Counted from the first letter of the stretch, positions 51,615 to 61,987 are shown. The stretch: DNA of 64,000 nucleotides from Alteromonadaceae bacterium XY-R5 (GCA_001660395.1 LXWE01000001.1:1-64000), one strand, 5' to 3'. Translations and numbers: made by a program. Notes: generated by a model not told the origin, from the letters alone.

Positions 51615-52394
51615 ATGTGTATCCTGTTTATTGCACTGAGCCAGCATCCCGATTATCCCGTTATCATCGCGGCCAATCGGGATGAATTTCATCATAGACC
51701 GACACGCAGCAGCGACTTTTGGCCTGAACATCCTGATCTGCTGGCAGGTAAAGATTTAGACGCTGGCGGCACATGGATGGGCATTAGCCGTAATGGCCGG
51801 ATTGCCGCGTTAACCAATATACGGGATCCCAAACATCAACACCCTGCTCCACGTACCCGTGGAGAACTTGTCGTCAATTTTTTGAATGCTGACATCAACA
51901 GTACAGATTATGCTCTGCAACTGCGCGCCAGTAAGGATTATTACAACGGTTACAATCTATTATTTGGCGATATACGGCTGCCTTCACCCAACCTTTGGGT
52001 ATACAACAATTATACTGACGAACTTAACTCCCTCACCTCTGGTTGCCATGGTTTATCTAACGCCAGCCTAAATACTCCCTGGCCTAAACTCAGTCAGGGT
52101 GTTGAGGCTCTGAGCCAGTATTGTCAGCAACATCATCCCTGCCAGAAGGACGCGTTGTTTTCCCTACTTCAAAACCGCCAGCAGGCTCCTGATCATCAAC
52201 TGCCTGATACCGGGGTTCCACTGGATTGGGAGCGACGTTTATCGTCTATATTTATTGAAGGTCAGGACTATGGCACCCGCAGCTCCACGCTGCTGCTACT
52301 GAACAATCAGCAACAAATTTCATGGTCTGAACGTACCTATGCATCGAGCACAAAAATACTCGATGAAAAAAATTTTCATTTTGACCTAATTTAG
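51615..52394 (+). CDS. TANGO2/NRDE family protein
   Basis: A 259-residue protein of the Ntn-hydrolase-like TANGO2 family. It begins with MCILFIALSQHPDYPVIIAA and the signature AANRDEFHHRPT, in which Asn-Arg-Asp-Glu gives the family its name. GGTWMGISRNGRIAALTNIR and RGELVVNFL follow. Human TANGO2 is linked to haem or lipid handling; the bacterial role is unknown. It starts 12 bases after the FHA gene, so it may belong to the same transcript, although the ribosome binding site is weak (GAAG). Confidence 0.9.
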   Translation: MCILFIALSQHPDYPVIIAANRDEFHHRPTRSSDFWPEHPDLLAGKDLDAGGTWMGISRNGRIAALTNIRDPKHQHPAPRTRGELVVNFLNADINSTDYALQLRASKDYYNGYNLLFGDIRLPSPNLWVYNNYTDELNSLTSGCHGLSNASLNTPWPKLSQGVEALSQYCQQHHPCQKDALFSLLQNRQQAPDHQLPDTGVPLDWERRLSSIFIEGQDYGTRSSTLLLLNNQQQISWSERTYASSTKILDEKNFHFDLI

Positions 52395-52501
52395 TCGGAA
52401 TTCTTCTCGAAATTTGCCAAACAATTGGCATAATGTTGGGCCTCACAATGGCGCATTTTTAGAACGCTCTTTTTTGCAACACAGTCTGTTTGAGGAATCT
52501 C

Positions 52502-53695
52502 ATGTTTGAAGTTTTGCCCCAGCTACCTGCTGATCCCATCTTAGGTTTATCTGCTGCATTCAAAGCCGATCCTAATCCACAAAAAATTGACCTGGGCGTG
52601 GGCGTATATAAAGACGAAAAAGGTCTGACGCCAATTCCTACTGCGGTAGCCAAGGCTCAGCGTATTCTGCTGGAAACCGAAGATTCCAAAACCTATATCA
52701 GCCCACGTGGCGTACCCGGCTTTGTTGATGGCTTGCTGGAACTGCTGTTAGGTAAAGGTCATCCCGCGCTTTTAGAAGATCGTATCGCTGCAGTTCAGGC
52801 GCCTGGCGGTTGTGGTTCATTGAGCATTGTCTCTGAGCTACTGAAGCGCTGTAATGCTGATGCGACTGTTTGGTATAGCGATCCAACCTGGGCCAACCAT
52901 ATTCCTCTTATCGGTAAAGCTGGTCTGAAACTGGAAAAATATCCGTACTTCGATAAAGCCACCGCCAGCGTTAAGTTTGATGAAATGATCGACTGCCTGA
53001 AAGCCAATGCAAAGGCTGGTGATATCGTATTGCTGCACGGTTGCTGTCATAACCCAACAGGTGCTGACCTGACACAGGAGCAATGGCAAGAACTGGCGAG
53101 TGTGCTGGCTGATAAAGGCCTGCTGCCATTTGTTGACATTGCTTACCTGGGCTTTGGTGACGGCCTGGAAGAAGATGCTTACGGCCTGCGCCTGATGGTA
53201 GAAAAACTGCCAGAAGTTGCACTGGCTGCATCGTGTTCGAAAAACTTTGGCCTGTACCGTGAACGTACTGGCCTGGCCGCGCTAATTACCACCAGCAAAG
53301 TGGTAAAAGAAGCGATCCAAACCCAAATTCAGTCTATTGCCCGTGCAATCTACTCTATGTCTCCGGCTTACGGCGGTGCATTAGTAGACATCGTTCTGAA
53401 CACCCCTGATCTGCGCGCAGAATGGGTAGCGGAAGTAGATGCGATGCGCGAGCGCATGAAAGAATTGCGTGCGCTGCTCGTCACCAAACTGGCAGAAAAA
53501 GGCGCTAACAAAGATTTTGCTTTCGTAAACCAGCAAAAAGGTATGTTCTCCTTCCTGTGTATTACGCCAGAGCAAGTACTGGAAATGCGCAACAAACACA
53601 GTGTTTACTTTGTTGAGTCTAGCCGCGTTAACATTGCAGGCATCAGCAAAGAGAACGTTGATGCCCTGGCCGAAGCGCTGGTATCTGTGCTGTAA
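52502..53695 (+). CDS. Aromatic/aspartate aminotransferase (class I PLP)
   Basis: A 397-residue fold-type I transaminase of the AspC/TyrB group, which converts aspartate, tyrosine or phenylalanine with 2-oxoglutarate. It has the typical MFEVLPQLPADPILGLSAAF start and the PLP lysine in SCSKNFGLYRERTG, with HGCCHNPTGADLT for the phosphate-binding and Asn/Pro segments. The C-terminal substrate Arg is in VNIAGIS, reading SSRVNIAG. I start at the ATG at 52502, where AGGAA lies six bases upstream; the frame opens four codons earlier. AspC and TyrB cannot be told apart by eye. It is monocistronic with its own terminator. Confidence 0.93.
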   Translation: MFEVLPQLPADPILGLSAAFKADPNPQKIDLGVGVYKDEKGLTPIPTAVAKAQRILLETEDSKTYISPRGVPGFVDGLLELLLGKGHPALLEDRIAAVQAPGGCGSLSIVSELLKRCNADATVWYSDPTWANHIPLIGKAGLKLEKYPYFDKATASVKFDEMIDCLKANAKAGDIVLLHGCCHNPTGADLTQEQWQELASVLADKGLLPFVDIAYLGFGDGLEEDAYGLRLMVEKLPEVALAASCSKNFGLYRERTGLAALITTSKVVKEAIQTQIQSIARAIYSMSPAYGGALVDIVLNTPDLRAEWVAEVDAMRERMKELRALLVTKLAEKGANKDFAFVNQQKGMFSFLCITPEQVLEMRNKHSVYFVESSRVNIAGISKENVDALAEALVSVL

Positions 53696-53714
53696 GCGAC
53701 TAATTTTCTTACCA

Positions 53715-53742
53715 AAAGGCTGCCAATGGCAGCCTTTTTTAT
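53715..53742 (+). terminator. Terminator of the aminotransferase gene
   Basis: AAAGGCTGCC at 53715-53724 pairs with GGCAGCCTTT at 53728-53737 across AAT, with further T residues. A near-perfect ten-base stem. Confidence 0.92.
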
Positions 53743-53863
53743 TGTTTTTTCCTGTTTGTTCCGAATCTGGGAGGACATTTCAATTTTGCTGTGTTAAACA
53801 TTGATTAACACTGTTAACAAATCCAGCCATCACGTATGCCGCATCAGCACAGGAGACCCATCA

Positions 53864-54703
53864 ATGCTGCATTTTCCCAGCACCGCCCTTCCACAGCATA
53901 TTGCGTTTTTAACTCGCCTTGCCGAGGTCACCCAAACGGATGGACGATTTGATGGCGTAGCCCTGAGTGGCTCTTACTGTGAAAATTGCCTCGATGAATT
54001 TAGCGACCTGGATGTCATATTGGCCATTTCTGAACCACATCTGGATCAGGTAATGTCACAGCGCGAGGAATTGGCAGCCAGCTTTGGCGATCTGACAACC
54101 CAGTTTACCGGTGAGCATGTCGGGGAACCCAGATTATTAATCTGTCTCTACCAAACCCAAAATGAAGCGCCGCTGCATGTCGATTTAAAATTCGTGGCCA
54201 GCAAAGATATTAATCAACGCGTCGATAACCCTACCGTCTTATGGGAAAAAGAACAGAGTCTGAGCAGCGTATTTGCAACCGCAGATGGCCATTACCCATT
54301 GCCCTCGTTGCAATGGTTTGAGGACAGGTTTTGGGTCTGGATCCATTACGCTACGACGAAAATAGCCCGCGGTGAACTGTTTGAAGCGGTTGAATTTATT
54401 TCCTTCTTACGCCAGACAGTCATTGGGCCATTAGCCATGCAGGCCCATGGCCTTGAACCCAAAGGGGTACGAAAACTCGAAGCGCTACTGCCCGAGGAAG
54501 CCAGAAAACTGGCCACTACCGTGGCACAATACGATAAAACGTCGCTGTATACCGCTCTGGAATTGCTTGTCGGCTTCTATATGACACTGACGATTGAGCA
54601 TATGCACAGCCCGGATTTTTGCATGAATGCCCGGGCTAAGAAGCTGGCCCTGCGTTATTTAGAACAACAAATGGCCCAGGCTAACTCATTTAAGAATGGC
54701 TAA
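53864..54703 (+). CDS. Nucleotidyltransferase-domain protein
   Basis: A 279-residue protein with an N-terminal polymerase-beta-type nucleotidyltransferase core: GVALSGSYCENCLDEFSDLD holds the G-S and D-x-D metal-binding pattern, though with a longer Gly-Ser to Asp spacing than minimal proteins. The rest is helical (about residues 150-279), reminiscent of aminoglycoside nucleotidyltransferases. The substrate is unknown; antibiotic resistance is possible but not supported. The ATG at 53864 follows AGGAGA, so the 21 extra codons of the longer frame are rejected. It overlaps the convergent hybrid kinase by 14 bases. Confidence 0.8.
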   Translation: MLHFPSTALPQHIAFLTRLAEVTQTDGRFDGVALSGSYCENCLDEFSDLDVILAISEPHLDQVMSQREELAASFGDLTTQFTGEHVGEPRLLICLYQTQNEAPLHVDLKFVASKDINQRVDNPTVLWEKEQSLSSVFATADGHYPLPSLQWFEDRFWVWIHYATTKIARGELFEAVEFISFLRQTVIGPLAMQAHGLEPKGVRKLEALLPEEARKLATTVAQYDKTSLYTALELLVGFYMTLTIEHMHSPDFCMNARAKKLALRYLEQQMAQANSFKNG

Positions 54704-56624
54704 ATTGTTGGTAGAGCTGAGCAACCCGAGACATATCGATAGGTTTGGCCAGGGTTGCATTAGCGCCAGCGGCAATGAGCTGGTCAGTTTCTTCGCCAAC
54801 AACCGCTGCCGTTACCCCAATGATGGGTTTTGCAAACCCCCTTTCACGTAAGTGTTTGACCAGCCCGTAACCATCCATTTGCGGCATAAAAATATCGGTG
54901 AGCACAAAATCCACCTCTGCCTGTTCTGCCAGATCCAGAGCCTCTATACCATTGGCGGCAAGCAGAACAATGGCGCCTTGCTCCTCCAATTGATATTGGG
55001 TCATTTCTGCCAACAGTTCGTTATCTTCAGCAACTAATACCATCAAACCATCAAGACTCACTCTTGGCTCAGGCAACTTTTGTGTTTCCACCTGAGGTAT
55101 GGCTAAAGACAATTCCAGGGTTAAAACAAAGCACGCCCCCCCAATATCCGCGGCCTGATAAATCAAATTCCCACCAAGCTGGCGGGCTAAATCCCGGCAA
55201 ATATGTAAGCCCAGTCCGGTGCCATCTTCCTGCGTTGAACCACGATAAAATGCTTCAAATAACTTTTGCTGTTCGTGTTCTGCAATACCTTTGCCGTTAT
55301 CAGCAAACGCCAGCGTAAATCGACAGTGCTCCTTGGTTTGACGCGTGGTGATAATGTGAATATCAAGCTGACTGGCTCCACTATGAATAGCCGCATTTTT
55401 GATCAGGTTTAACGCGATTTGCCTTAATGCCTGCACGTTATAATGACATAGCTCATGGGCGGCATCGTCGGCCTGAATTGACACACTCAAGCCTCGATCT
55501 TCCAACAGTTTATGCTGTGAGTTCATCGCCCGCTGGATCACCTGGAACACATCACTGTCGACACTCTGACTGGCCTGCACCCGTTCCGGCTGTACGACTG
55601 TGCGTAAGTCTTCTAATACAGTAAGCAAATGCTGAGTAACGTCCTGCATAGTCGCACCGTAGGGGCCAAGCTGACTTATATTCAGGGCATCCTGTAGCAT
55701 TTTCAGAGAGGCCACAGGTGTGCGCAGTTCATGACCTATCACAGCAAACATTTGTTGTTGCCGTTCCGTTTGATCCGCCAGGGTGCGTAGGGCTTCTTTT
55801 AACTCAACTTCACGTTGGCGCCTTTCACTGATATCAATCACAAAGGCCACCAAATGCTCAGGGTATTGACCATAGGCTTCGTGGTAAGTCGAAATAATTT
55901 CAACCGGGAATTGCGTTCCGTCTTTGCGCTGATGGATGGTTTCAATTTGCATCAGGCCTTCTGCACGCAAATGCGCGCTTAAAGACAGAAAGCTTTCCTT
56001 TGAATAATTCGGGTCGATATCATGGACATATAGCTGCGTTGTTTCTTCAAGGCTATACCCCAGTTGCTTTGCGGTAATCTGACTAACGTTTAAAAACTTG
56101 CCGGAATTAATATCAATCCATTCCACCGCAATACCCGCACGATTCAAAGCCTGTAAGGTAATTTGCTGACGCTGAGTCAGGTTGCGCAGATCCCGCTCTT
56201 TGTCTTCCAGGGATTTTTCATGCCGTTTTCGCTCGCTGATGTCTTTAATAAAAGCCACGAAATGCTCAGGCGTATGTTCAGACGCACCGCGATAACTGAT
56301 GCTCACTTCGATGGGGAACTCTTCGCCGGACTTTTTCCTGTGCACCGTTTCCAGATTTAATTTGCCTTCGAGACGCAGCGTATCAACCACCTGTTGAAAT
56401 TTCTCTGGTGGATAATACGGGTCAATCTCCCACAGCAACATGCCACGCATTTCATCAACACTGAGATCATGCAGACTGGCAGCATATTCATTGACGTTCA
56501 GGAACCGACCACTTTGACAATCTACCCACTCCACGGCAATTCCAGCATGGCTAATTGCCTCAAGCAGATTCTGATTCAGCAGTGATTCTGATTCACCAAA
56601 CAACTGAAATTCTTGCGCTGTCAT
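54690..56624 (-). CDS. Hybrid PAS histidine kinase with receiver domain
   Basis: A 644-residue soluble sensor kinase. Two PAS domains (about 15-130 and 155-270) each end in a PAC-like segment (VAFIKDISERKRHE and VAFVIDISERRQRE) and are nearly duplicated. The HisKA phospho-His is in FAVIGHELRTPVASLKMLQ. The ATPase domain has NLIKNAAIHSG, FADNGKGI and GTGLGLHI. A receiver domain (about 515-640) carries the phospho-Asp in DFVLTDIFMPQMDGYG and the Lys in ATLAKPIDM. No phosphotransfer domain or second regulator is nearby, so the downstream target is unknown. PAS domains may bind haem, flavin or a small ligand. Confidence 0.93.
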   Translation of the reverse strand: MTAQEFQLFGESESLLNQNLLEAISHAGIAVEWVDCQSGRFLNVNEYAASLHDLSVDEMRGMLLWEIDPYYPPEKFQQVVDTLRLEGKLNLETVHRKKSGEEFPIEVSISYRGASEHTPEHFVAFIKDISERKRHEKSLEDKERDLRNLTQRQQITLQALNRAGIAVEWIDINSGKFLNVSQITAKQLGYSLEETTQLYVHDIDPNYSKESFLSLSAHLRAEGLMQIETIHQRKDGTQFPVEIISTYHEAYGQYPEHLVAFVIDISERRQREVELKEALRTLADQTERQQQMFAVIGHELRTPVASLKMLQDALNISQLGPYGATMQDVTQHLLTVLEDLRTVVQPERVQASQSVDSDVFQVIQRAMNSQHKLLEDRGLSVSIQADDAAHELCHYNVQALRQIALNLIKNAAIHSGASQLDIHIITTRQTKEHCRFTLAFADNGKGIAEHEQQKLFEAFYRGSTQEDGTGLGLHICRDLARQLGGNLIYQAADIGGACFVLTLELSLAIPQVETQKLPEPRVSLDGLMVLVAEDNELLAEMTQYQLEEQGAIVLLAANGIEALDLAEQAEVDFVLTDIFMPQMDGYGLVKHLRERGFAKPIIGVTAAVVGEETDQLIAAGANATLAKPIDMSRVAQLYQQFSHS

Positions 56625-56698
56625 TTTCGCTTAGGTTTCCCAGAAAAATTATCTATTCATCAGAGTAGTACGGCTTACAGGCTTTCACGAATTTGCCG

Positions 56699-57445
56699 CT
56701 ATAAGCCACCCGTCACATCAAGCAAACTGCCAGTTACAAAAGATGCTTCATTACTGGCCAACCAGTAAATGGCATTTGCGACTTCCTCAGCCTGCCCGCC
56801 TCTGCCCATTGGGATACGCGTTTTAAGCCGTTCTATTCGCTCAGGTTCTCCACCGTCGGCATGCATTTGTGTATGGATAAGTCCCGGACGCACCGCATTC
56901 ACCCGAATGCCCTCAGCTGCAACTTCCTTGGCTAACCCAATTGTCAAAGAATCGATAGCCCCTTTGGTGGCCGCATAATCAATATATTCAAACGGTGATC
57001 CGGTTCGGGCTGCGGCTGAAGAGACATTCACTATGACTCCTCCCTTGCCGCCTGTTTGTGTCGACATGCGCAGCACAGCTTCGCGACAGCAATAAAAATA
57101 GCTCATCACATTGGCCTGAAAAGCGCGCTGCAATCTCGCAGCGCTCATATCCACTAATTTACTTTGTGGCTGCATTAACGCCGCATTGTTAACCAAAATA
57201 TCCACTACGCCAACTTGCTGGTCAATCTGACTGAATAGCACCTTTACCTGATGTTCATCACTGACATCCGCCTGATGCAGGCTGCATTGCCCCCCCATTG
57301 CCTGAATTTGCGCTGACAGCGCTATGGCGGCCTGGTGATTTTGACGAAAATTAATGCACACATGAAAACCCTGGGCTGCGAAACGCTTTGCCGCTGCTGC
57401 GCCGATTCCTCTGCCAGCCCCTGTGATCAATACAACTTGCGACAT
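56699..57445 (-). CDS. SDR-family oxidoreductase
   Basis: A 248-residue short-chain dehydrogenase/reductase. The NAD(P) site is LITGAGRGIGAAAAKRFAAQ; then VDILVNNAALMQPQSK, the catalytic Ser in VIVNVSSAAARTG, and the YAATK pair (Tyr and Lys) with IRVNAVRPGLIHTQM. The end VTGSLLDVTGGL is typical of 3-oxoacyl-ACP or glucose dehydrogenase-like classical SDRs. I use the ATG at 57445 with AAGGT upstream; the longer frame adds 30 unrelated residues. The substrate is unknown. Confidence 0.9.
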   Translation of the reverse strand: MSQVVLITGAGRGIGAAAAKRFAAQGFHVCINFRQNHQAAIALSAQIQAMGGQCSLHQADVSDEHQVKVLFSQIDQQVGVVDILVNNAALMQPQSKLVDMSAARLQRAFQANVMSYFYCCREAVLRMSTQTGGKGGVIVNVSSAAARTGSPFEYIDYAATKGAIDSLTIGLAKEVAAEGIRVNAVRPGLIHTQMHADGGEPERIERLKTRIPMGRGGQAEEVANAIYWLASNEASFVTGSLLDVTGGL

Positions 57446-57536
57446 TGCTTTACCTTGAAAAAATTTACCCTTATAGCTTATCAGTATTCCACAAAAGAAA
57501 GCATTCGACCTTAGGCCAATCCTCATTCCAAGCATT

Positions 57537-57563
57537 AAAAAGCCCGCACTAGGGCGGGCTTTA
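57537..57563 (-). terminator. Terminator of the pullulanase gene
   Basis: AGCCCGC at 57541-57547 pairs with GCGGGCT at 57554-57560, followed by a T-run on the minus strand. It lies just behind the pullulanase stop codon, ahead of the SDR gene on the same strand. Confidence 0.85.
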
Positions 57564-57580
57564 TTCGGTATTGCCGAAAC

Positions 57581-60500
57581 TTACTCTACTTTCGTGACAG
57601 TTAAGTAAGGCGCTGACGCATCAGGCCCTGTCACTTCAAAGCGGTAAGTACCTGCTTCAGAAATATCCATAGAAAGGTTGGCAGGGTTTGAACCACCCGT
57701 CAGCTGGAACGCCTCACCTACTGTGACAGTGGTTTCATCACCACCGCCCAGGTTAATCACCGCCCAGTCGGCATCAGCTAATTTGAATTCATAGCTTTGC
57801 ACACTGAGACTAATGGTGGTGGCATATACACCATCCCCTTCATAAGTAAGGGCATTCGTGTTAGACCAACTATTCATACCACCTTTCACATAGACTGTCG
57901 TATCACCAAAGAATTGCTGATTAAACACGCGAATAACCGGGGCATCTTCGTCTGACATATCAAAGATAAAGGCATAAGTACCAGCATCTGAAATACTGAT
58001 TGTCATATTGGCACCCGATTTACCCAACGCTAAGTCTTCACCAAGTGTAACCGCGGTTCCATCAGCAGCACCGTAATCAACAGTAGTCCAGTCAGACGAT
58101 GCGACTTTGAACTCATAACTACCGGCATCAAGCGTAATAGACGTCGTATAAATACGGTCACCCTGATAAATCATCTCATTATCAGTACCCCAGCTGTTCA
58201 GGCTTCCGCGCAAGTACACGGCGGTACCCACAAACGGTTCTTCATTTTCTACCGTTAGCGAAGGCGCAGAAGGATCATAAGCGTTTAAGGTAAAGATATA
58301 CGTACCATCAACGGTTGGTGTAAAGGTCAGGTTATTGCCGTTATACGTCAGTGCTAAAGCGTCATCTTCGGTCAGTGCAGTTACACTATCACCGCCATAG
58401 TTGATGCTACTCCAGTCAGCATCGGCAACTTTGAACTCGTAAGTTGTCCCCGCCACCAGGTCAAATTCTATCGTATACAGACCGTCACCCTGATAGGTAA
58501 AGGCATCAACTGCATCCCATGTGATTAAACCACGCACGTACACAGTCGTATCACCGTAGGGCACTACATCCGGTGCACCAGACGTCGCGTACGCTGACAA
58601 TCCATAGCCCTGACTTTCGCCCTGTGCTTTTACAAACACAGCCATCGTCATTGCAGGCACAGTGAAGGTGCCTTCGTCATCCCCCTCGGTGAAAGACGCG
58701 CCTGTGACTGTGCTATCCACAGAGCTTTGTTGCACGCTATGCAACGCAAAACCTGTGGCGGTTGCGACCGTTAGCGATTTTTCTTCATAACCTGAGTTCA
58801 CGACAACAACGATAGCATCGTAGTTAGAATCCAGGTCTTCAAGGGTATAGTCGGCGCCATCGTTCACACCATCATCGATGCTCATCACAATCAGGCCTTC
58901 GGTCTGATTGCTACCAATATTGTGGAAACCGACACGGTTAATGATTTCATCTGCACTGGTTAAACGGAACAGTTTACTGGACGTACGAATCTTCAGGAAT
59001 TCGGCAAAAACATCCGATGCAAACTCAATGTCGCTATTGGTTGCTGCACGTTCGCTGTCAGCCAGGTACAGAGAAATAGTATCCCAGAGGTATTCATTCT
59101 TCTCTGCAACAGGCAGACCTACATTCCAGTTATTGGTCTGGTATGTGAAATCCACGTAGTTGAACCAGTCACCTGAGTTGTAGCTATCGCGGTCCATTGA
59201 TTTCGAGCGCAGGAAGTCCCCGCCTAACTGCAGGAATGGGATCCCCTGTGCCATTAACGGCAGGGCGGCAGAGATGTTCGCTGCGCGTACACGGTTTTCC
59301 AGACTGATACTTTCTGGCAGGGTGTACTGCTGAATATCCCACAACGTTTCATTATCGTGTTTCGATACATAGTTGATGATATCAGCCGGATCGCTAGCAT
59401 AACCGCCAAGATTAGAACCTTCTGAATCTGTACCAGAATAGGTTTCCAGTACATAGTCAGACAGGGTCCCCGCCAGACCAAGTTTCACTTTATCCAATTG
59501 CGCTGCCGAAGCGTTATTCCAGTCATCCGCAAAGATAGTCACAGGATTGTCTTTCGTGCCACGGATCGCATCACGAATGCGGTCGTTGAAGGTACCAATA
59601 GAGGTGCCCGCCATATTGGACTGATTCGCCTGCTCATACTCGTGATCTTCACGCGTCCAGCCTTCACCATAGAAATAGTTATCTGGATCGACGGCCTGCA
59701 CCGCATCGCGTAGTGACAGCATCAGGTCTTTGCTGGCATGGCTCATAATGTCGAAACGGAAGCTGTCGAATTTGTATTCTTCAGTCCATAACAACAAGGA
59801 GTCTTTCATCAACTTAGCCATCATTGCATTGCGTGGCTCAGTATCCTCACAGCAGGTTTCCTGAATGATTGAACCTGTATCGACGTCATATCTGTGGTAA
59901 TAGCCTGGTACCACTTTATCCAGTACAGATGTGCTATAGGTAGAGGAGCTGGCTGTATGGTTATAGACCACATCCAGCACTACACGTAATCCCAGTTCAT
60001 GCAATGCCATGATCATCTGGCGCATTTCAACAATACGCTCAACACCATCGGCTTCGGTGGCATAACTGCCCTCAGGCACACTGTAATGCTGTGGATCGTA
60101 TCCCCAGTTGAAGGTGTCATCATCCTTCATGTCAGTCGCCAGTTGTTGCTGGTCAGCCGGTGCATCAGTGTATGGATCGAAACTGGCAAACGCTTCGCCA
60201 ATGGTCAGGCTGGTGTCAGTGCCGTCATTACAGGCTTTAGTGCTGGAATTCAGCAGACACAGCGCCGATAAGCTACTGTCGAAGTCGACGGTTTGATCCG
60301 TATTTTCATTCACCGTTGCCATATCATTGGCTGGCAGCATATGGAAATGCGTTAAACCGCTGTCCACTAGCTTTTTCAGATGCTGCATTGGCGCACTGTC
60401 GGATTCCGTAAACGCCAGATACTTACCGCGATTGGCTGCGCTGGTGCTTTCATCACGTACACTGAAATCACGAATATGCCCTTCGTAAATCACTGCATCT

Positions 60501-61918
60501 TCTGGATTTTCGATGGTAGGAATAGTTTGCGTTGACCAGCCATCTGGCAGCAAATCCGTATCGTCCAGATTCACAAACTGGCTGAAACGCCCGTTCATGG
60601 CCAGACTGACAGAATAAGGGTCTGTGCTCCATAACTCTTCAATGGCGTTGGTATCGTAGTGATACACTGTCAGACCGAAACGATAAAGCACGCGATCCAA
60701 TTCAGATGTTGAACCTGTGTATGACCAGATACCAGTATCGGTGTCTTCTGCCATCGCAATGGTACTGGCAAGCACTTTATCCGAGCCATATAACAGCAGA
60801 TTGACGTCTTGTGCAGTAGGCGCCCATAGCGACACCGTAATGGTATCGTCATCGTTGTACACCGCACCTAGCTGTGCTTCGTTGGCATCGTTGTCTCCAC
60901 TGGTGTACAAGGCATCAAGCACGTTAGGCGTTTGCACATAGGTTGCAGAAACCAGTGTACCTTCACTGTTGTATCCCGCCAGCGCAATCTGACCTTTCAG
61001 AATGGCCTTGGCATCATCCGCATCCCAGCTACCGGCGAAGGCACGCTTATCATCTACTTCATAGTTAATGGCTTTTTGCGCGTCTGTCAGTTCTACTTCG
61101 GTTAATTCAATGGCGGTACCATTCATTTCACCAGAGTCTTCATCTACGGCCAAATCAGCATCCATTGAATAATGCAGTTTTACCGTTGTGACGTCTTCAC
61201 CTGCGGCCCAAACCAGGGTATCAACATCTAACCAGTGGGCCGCACGGTCTTCAATTGCTACCGGCTGTTCGCCCAGACTGGTAATGGGATATTCATACAC
61301 CACGGCGATTCCGGAAAAGGTGAAGTTAACCCGTTGCCAGGTATCATCATCCTGTGCCAATGGCATGGTAAAATCTGCCCCACCCATTTCTTTACCGGCA
61401 TCATCCGTGCCTGTATGGATGATGAAATTACCACAGTCATCATGGTCGTCTTTTAACTCGACGATCCAATAAGCACCATAGTTCGGGTCAATACCATCAA
61501 ACTCACGCCCGTTAGACCAGGAAGTATCTGCATCAGCATATGCACTGCAGGCGTCGTTGTTCCAGGTATGCAGACGGTAGCCATCGTAAACAGGATCATC
61601 ACTGTCATTGCTGGCATCCACATCGCCCCGGTTGTAATACAGAACCGCTTCATTCGCCTCCGGGAAGTAAACCGGGTCAGGCATGGTTTCGTCGTAACCA
61701 ACGATGCAGGTTTCATTCAGTTCATCAGGCACAGTAGGCGGATCGCAATCAATCGGCTCTGGCTCAACACAGCTGGTTCCAGAGTCATCGGGAACCAGAG
61801 GAACATCACAAGATAACAATTCTTCGCCGGACTCTACATCCGAGCCGCCGCATGCGGTAAGCAGCAAGGCCCCCAGCATGAGCAATATGACACTTATGGT
61901 TTTAGTACGAGTAAACAT
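57581..61918 (-). CDS. Pullulanase-type debranching lipoprotein with extra C-terminal modules
   Basis: A 1445-residue lipoprotein (lipobox LLTAC) that should split alpha-1,6 branches of starch-like glucans at the cell surface. A Cys-rich, Pro-rich linker precedes a CBM41-like domain (VLYYNRGDVDASNDSD, then YDGYRLHTWN). An N-terminal CBM48-like region (about residues 360-420) leads to the GH13 barrel. Its catalytic segments are LDVVYNHTA (about 646), SFRFDIMSHAS with the nucleophile Asp, YFYGEGWT with the acid Glu, and VSKHDNETLWD. After a pullulanase C-domain, three tandem ~110-residue modules begin near residues 1119, 1228 and 1334, each with TVYVRG or VYLRG and YEFKVADADW. It lies 69 bases after the TonB receptor gene. 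Confidence 0.92.
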   Translation of the reverse strand: MFTRTKTISVILLMLGALLLTACGGSDVESGEELLSCDVPLVPDDSGTSCVEPEPIDCDPPTVPDELNETCIVGYDETMPDPVYFPEANEAVLYYNRGDVDASNDSDDPVYDGYRLHTWNNDACSAYADADTSWSNGREFDGIDPNYGAYWIVELKDDHDDCGNFIIHTGTDDAGKEMGGADFTMPLAQDDDTWQRVNFTFSGIAVVYEYPITSLGEQPVAIEDRAAHWLDVDTLVWAAGEDVTTVKLHYSMDADLAVDEDSGEMNGTAIELTEVELTDAQKAINYEVDDKRAFAGSWDADDAKAILKGQIALAGYNSEGTLVSATYVQTPNVLDALYTSGDNDANEAQLGAVYNDDDTITVSLWAPTAQDVNLLLYGSDKVLASTIAMAEDTDTGIWSYTGSTSELDRVLYRFGLTVYHYDTNAIEELWSTDPYSVSLAMNGRFSQFVNLDDTDLLPDGWSTQTIPTIENPEDAVIYEGHIRDFSVRDESTSAANRGKYLAFTESDSAPMQHLKKLVDSGLTHFHMLPANDMATVNENTDQTVDFDSSLSALCLLNSSTKACNDGTDTSLTIGEAFASFDPYTDAPADQQQLATDMKDDDTFNWGYDPQHYSVPEGSYATEADGVERIVEMRQMIMALHELGLRVVLDVVYNHTASSSTYSTSVLDKVVPGYYHRYDVDTGSIIQETCCEDTEPRNAMMAKLMKDSLLLWTEEYKFDSFRFDIMSHASKDLMLSLRDAVQAVDPDNYFYGEGWTREDHEYEQANQSNMAGTSIGTFNDRIRDAIRGTKDNPVTIFADDWNNASAAQLDKVKLGLAGTLSDYVLETYSGTDSEGSNLGGYASDPADIINYVSKHDNETLWDIQQYTLPESISLENRVRAANISAALPLMAQGIPFLQLGGDFLRSKSMDRDSYNSGDWFNYVDFTYQTNNWNVGLPVAEKNEYLWDTISLYLADSERAATNSDIEFASDVFAEFLKIRTSSKLFRLTSADEIINRVGFHNIGSNQTEGLIVMSIDDGVNDGADYTLEDLDSNYDAIVVVVNSGYEEKSLTVATATGFALHSVQQSSVDSTVTGASFTEGDDEGTFTVPAMTMAVFVKAQGESQGYGLSAYATSGAPDVVPYGDTTVYVRGLITWDAVDAFTYQGDGLYTIEFDLVAGTTYEFKVADADWSSINYGGDSVTALTEDDALALTYNGNNLTFTPTVDGTYIFTLNAYDPSAPSLTVENEEPFVGTAVYLRGSLNSWGTDNEMIYQGDRIYTTSITLDAGSYEFKVASSDWTTVDYGAADGTAVTLGEDLALGKSGANMTISISDAGTYAFIFDMSDEDAPVIRVFNQQFFGDTTVYVKGGMNSWSNTNALTYEGDGVYATTISLSVQSYEFKLADADWAVINLGGGDETTVTVGEAFQLTGGSNPANLSMDISEAGTYRFEVTGPDASAPYLTVTKVE

Positions 61919-61987
61919 TCGTTTCTACTCCAACATTATTCTTTATCCGTGGCTCAGCCTGAGCCACTCGCGTATCAGATTCAGGCG

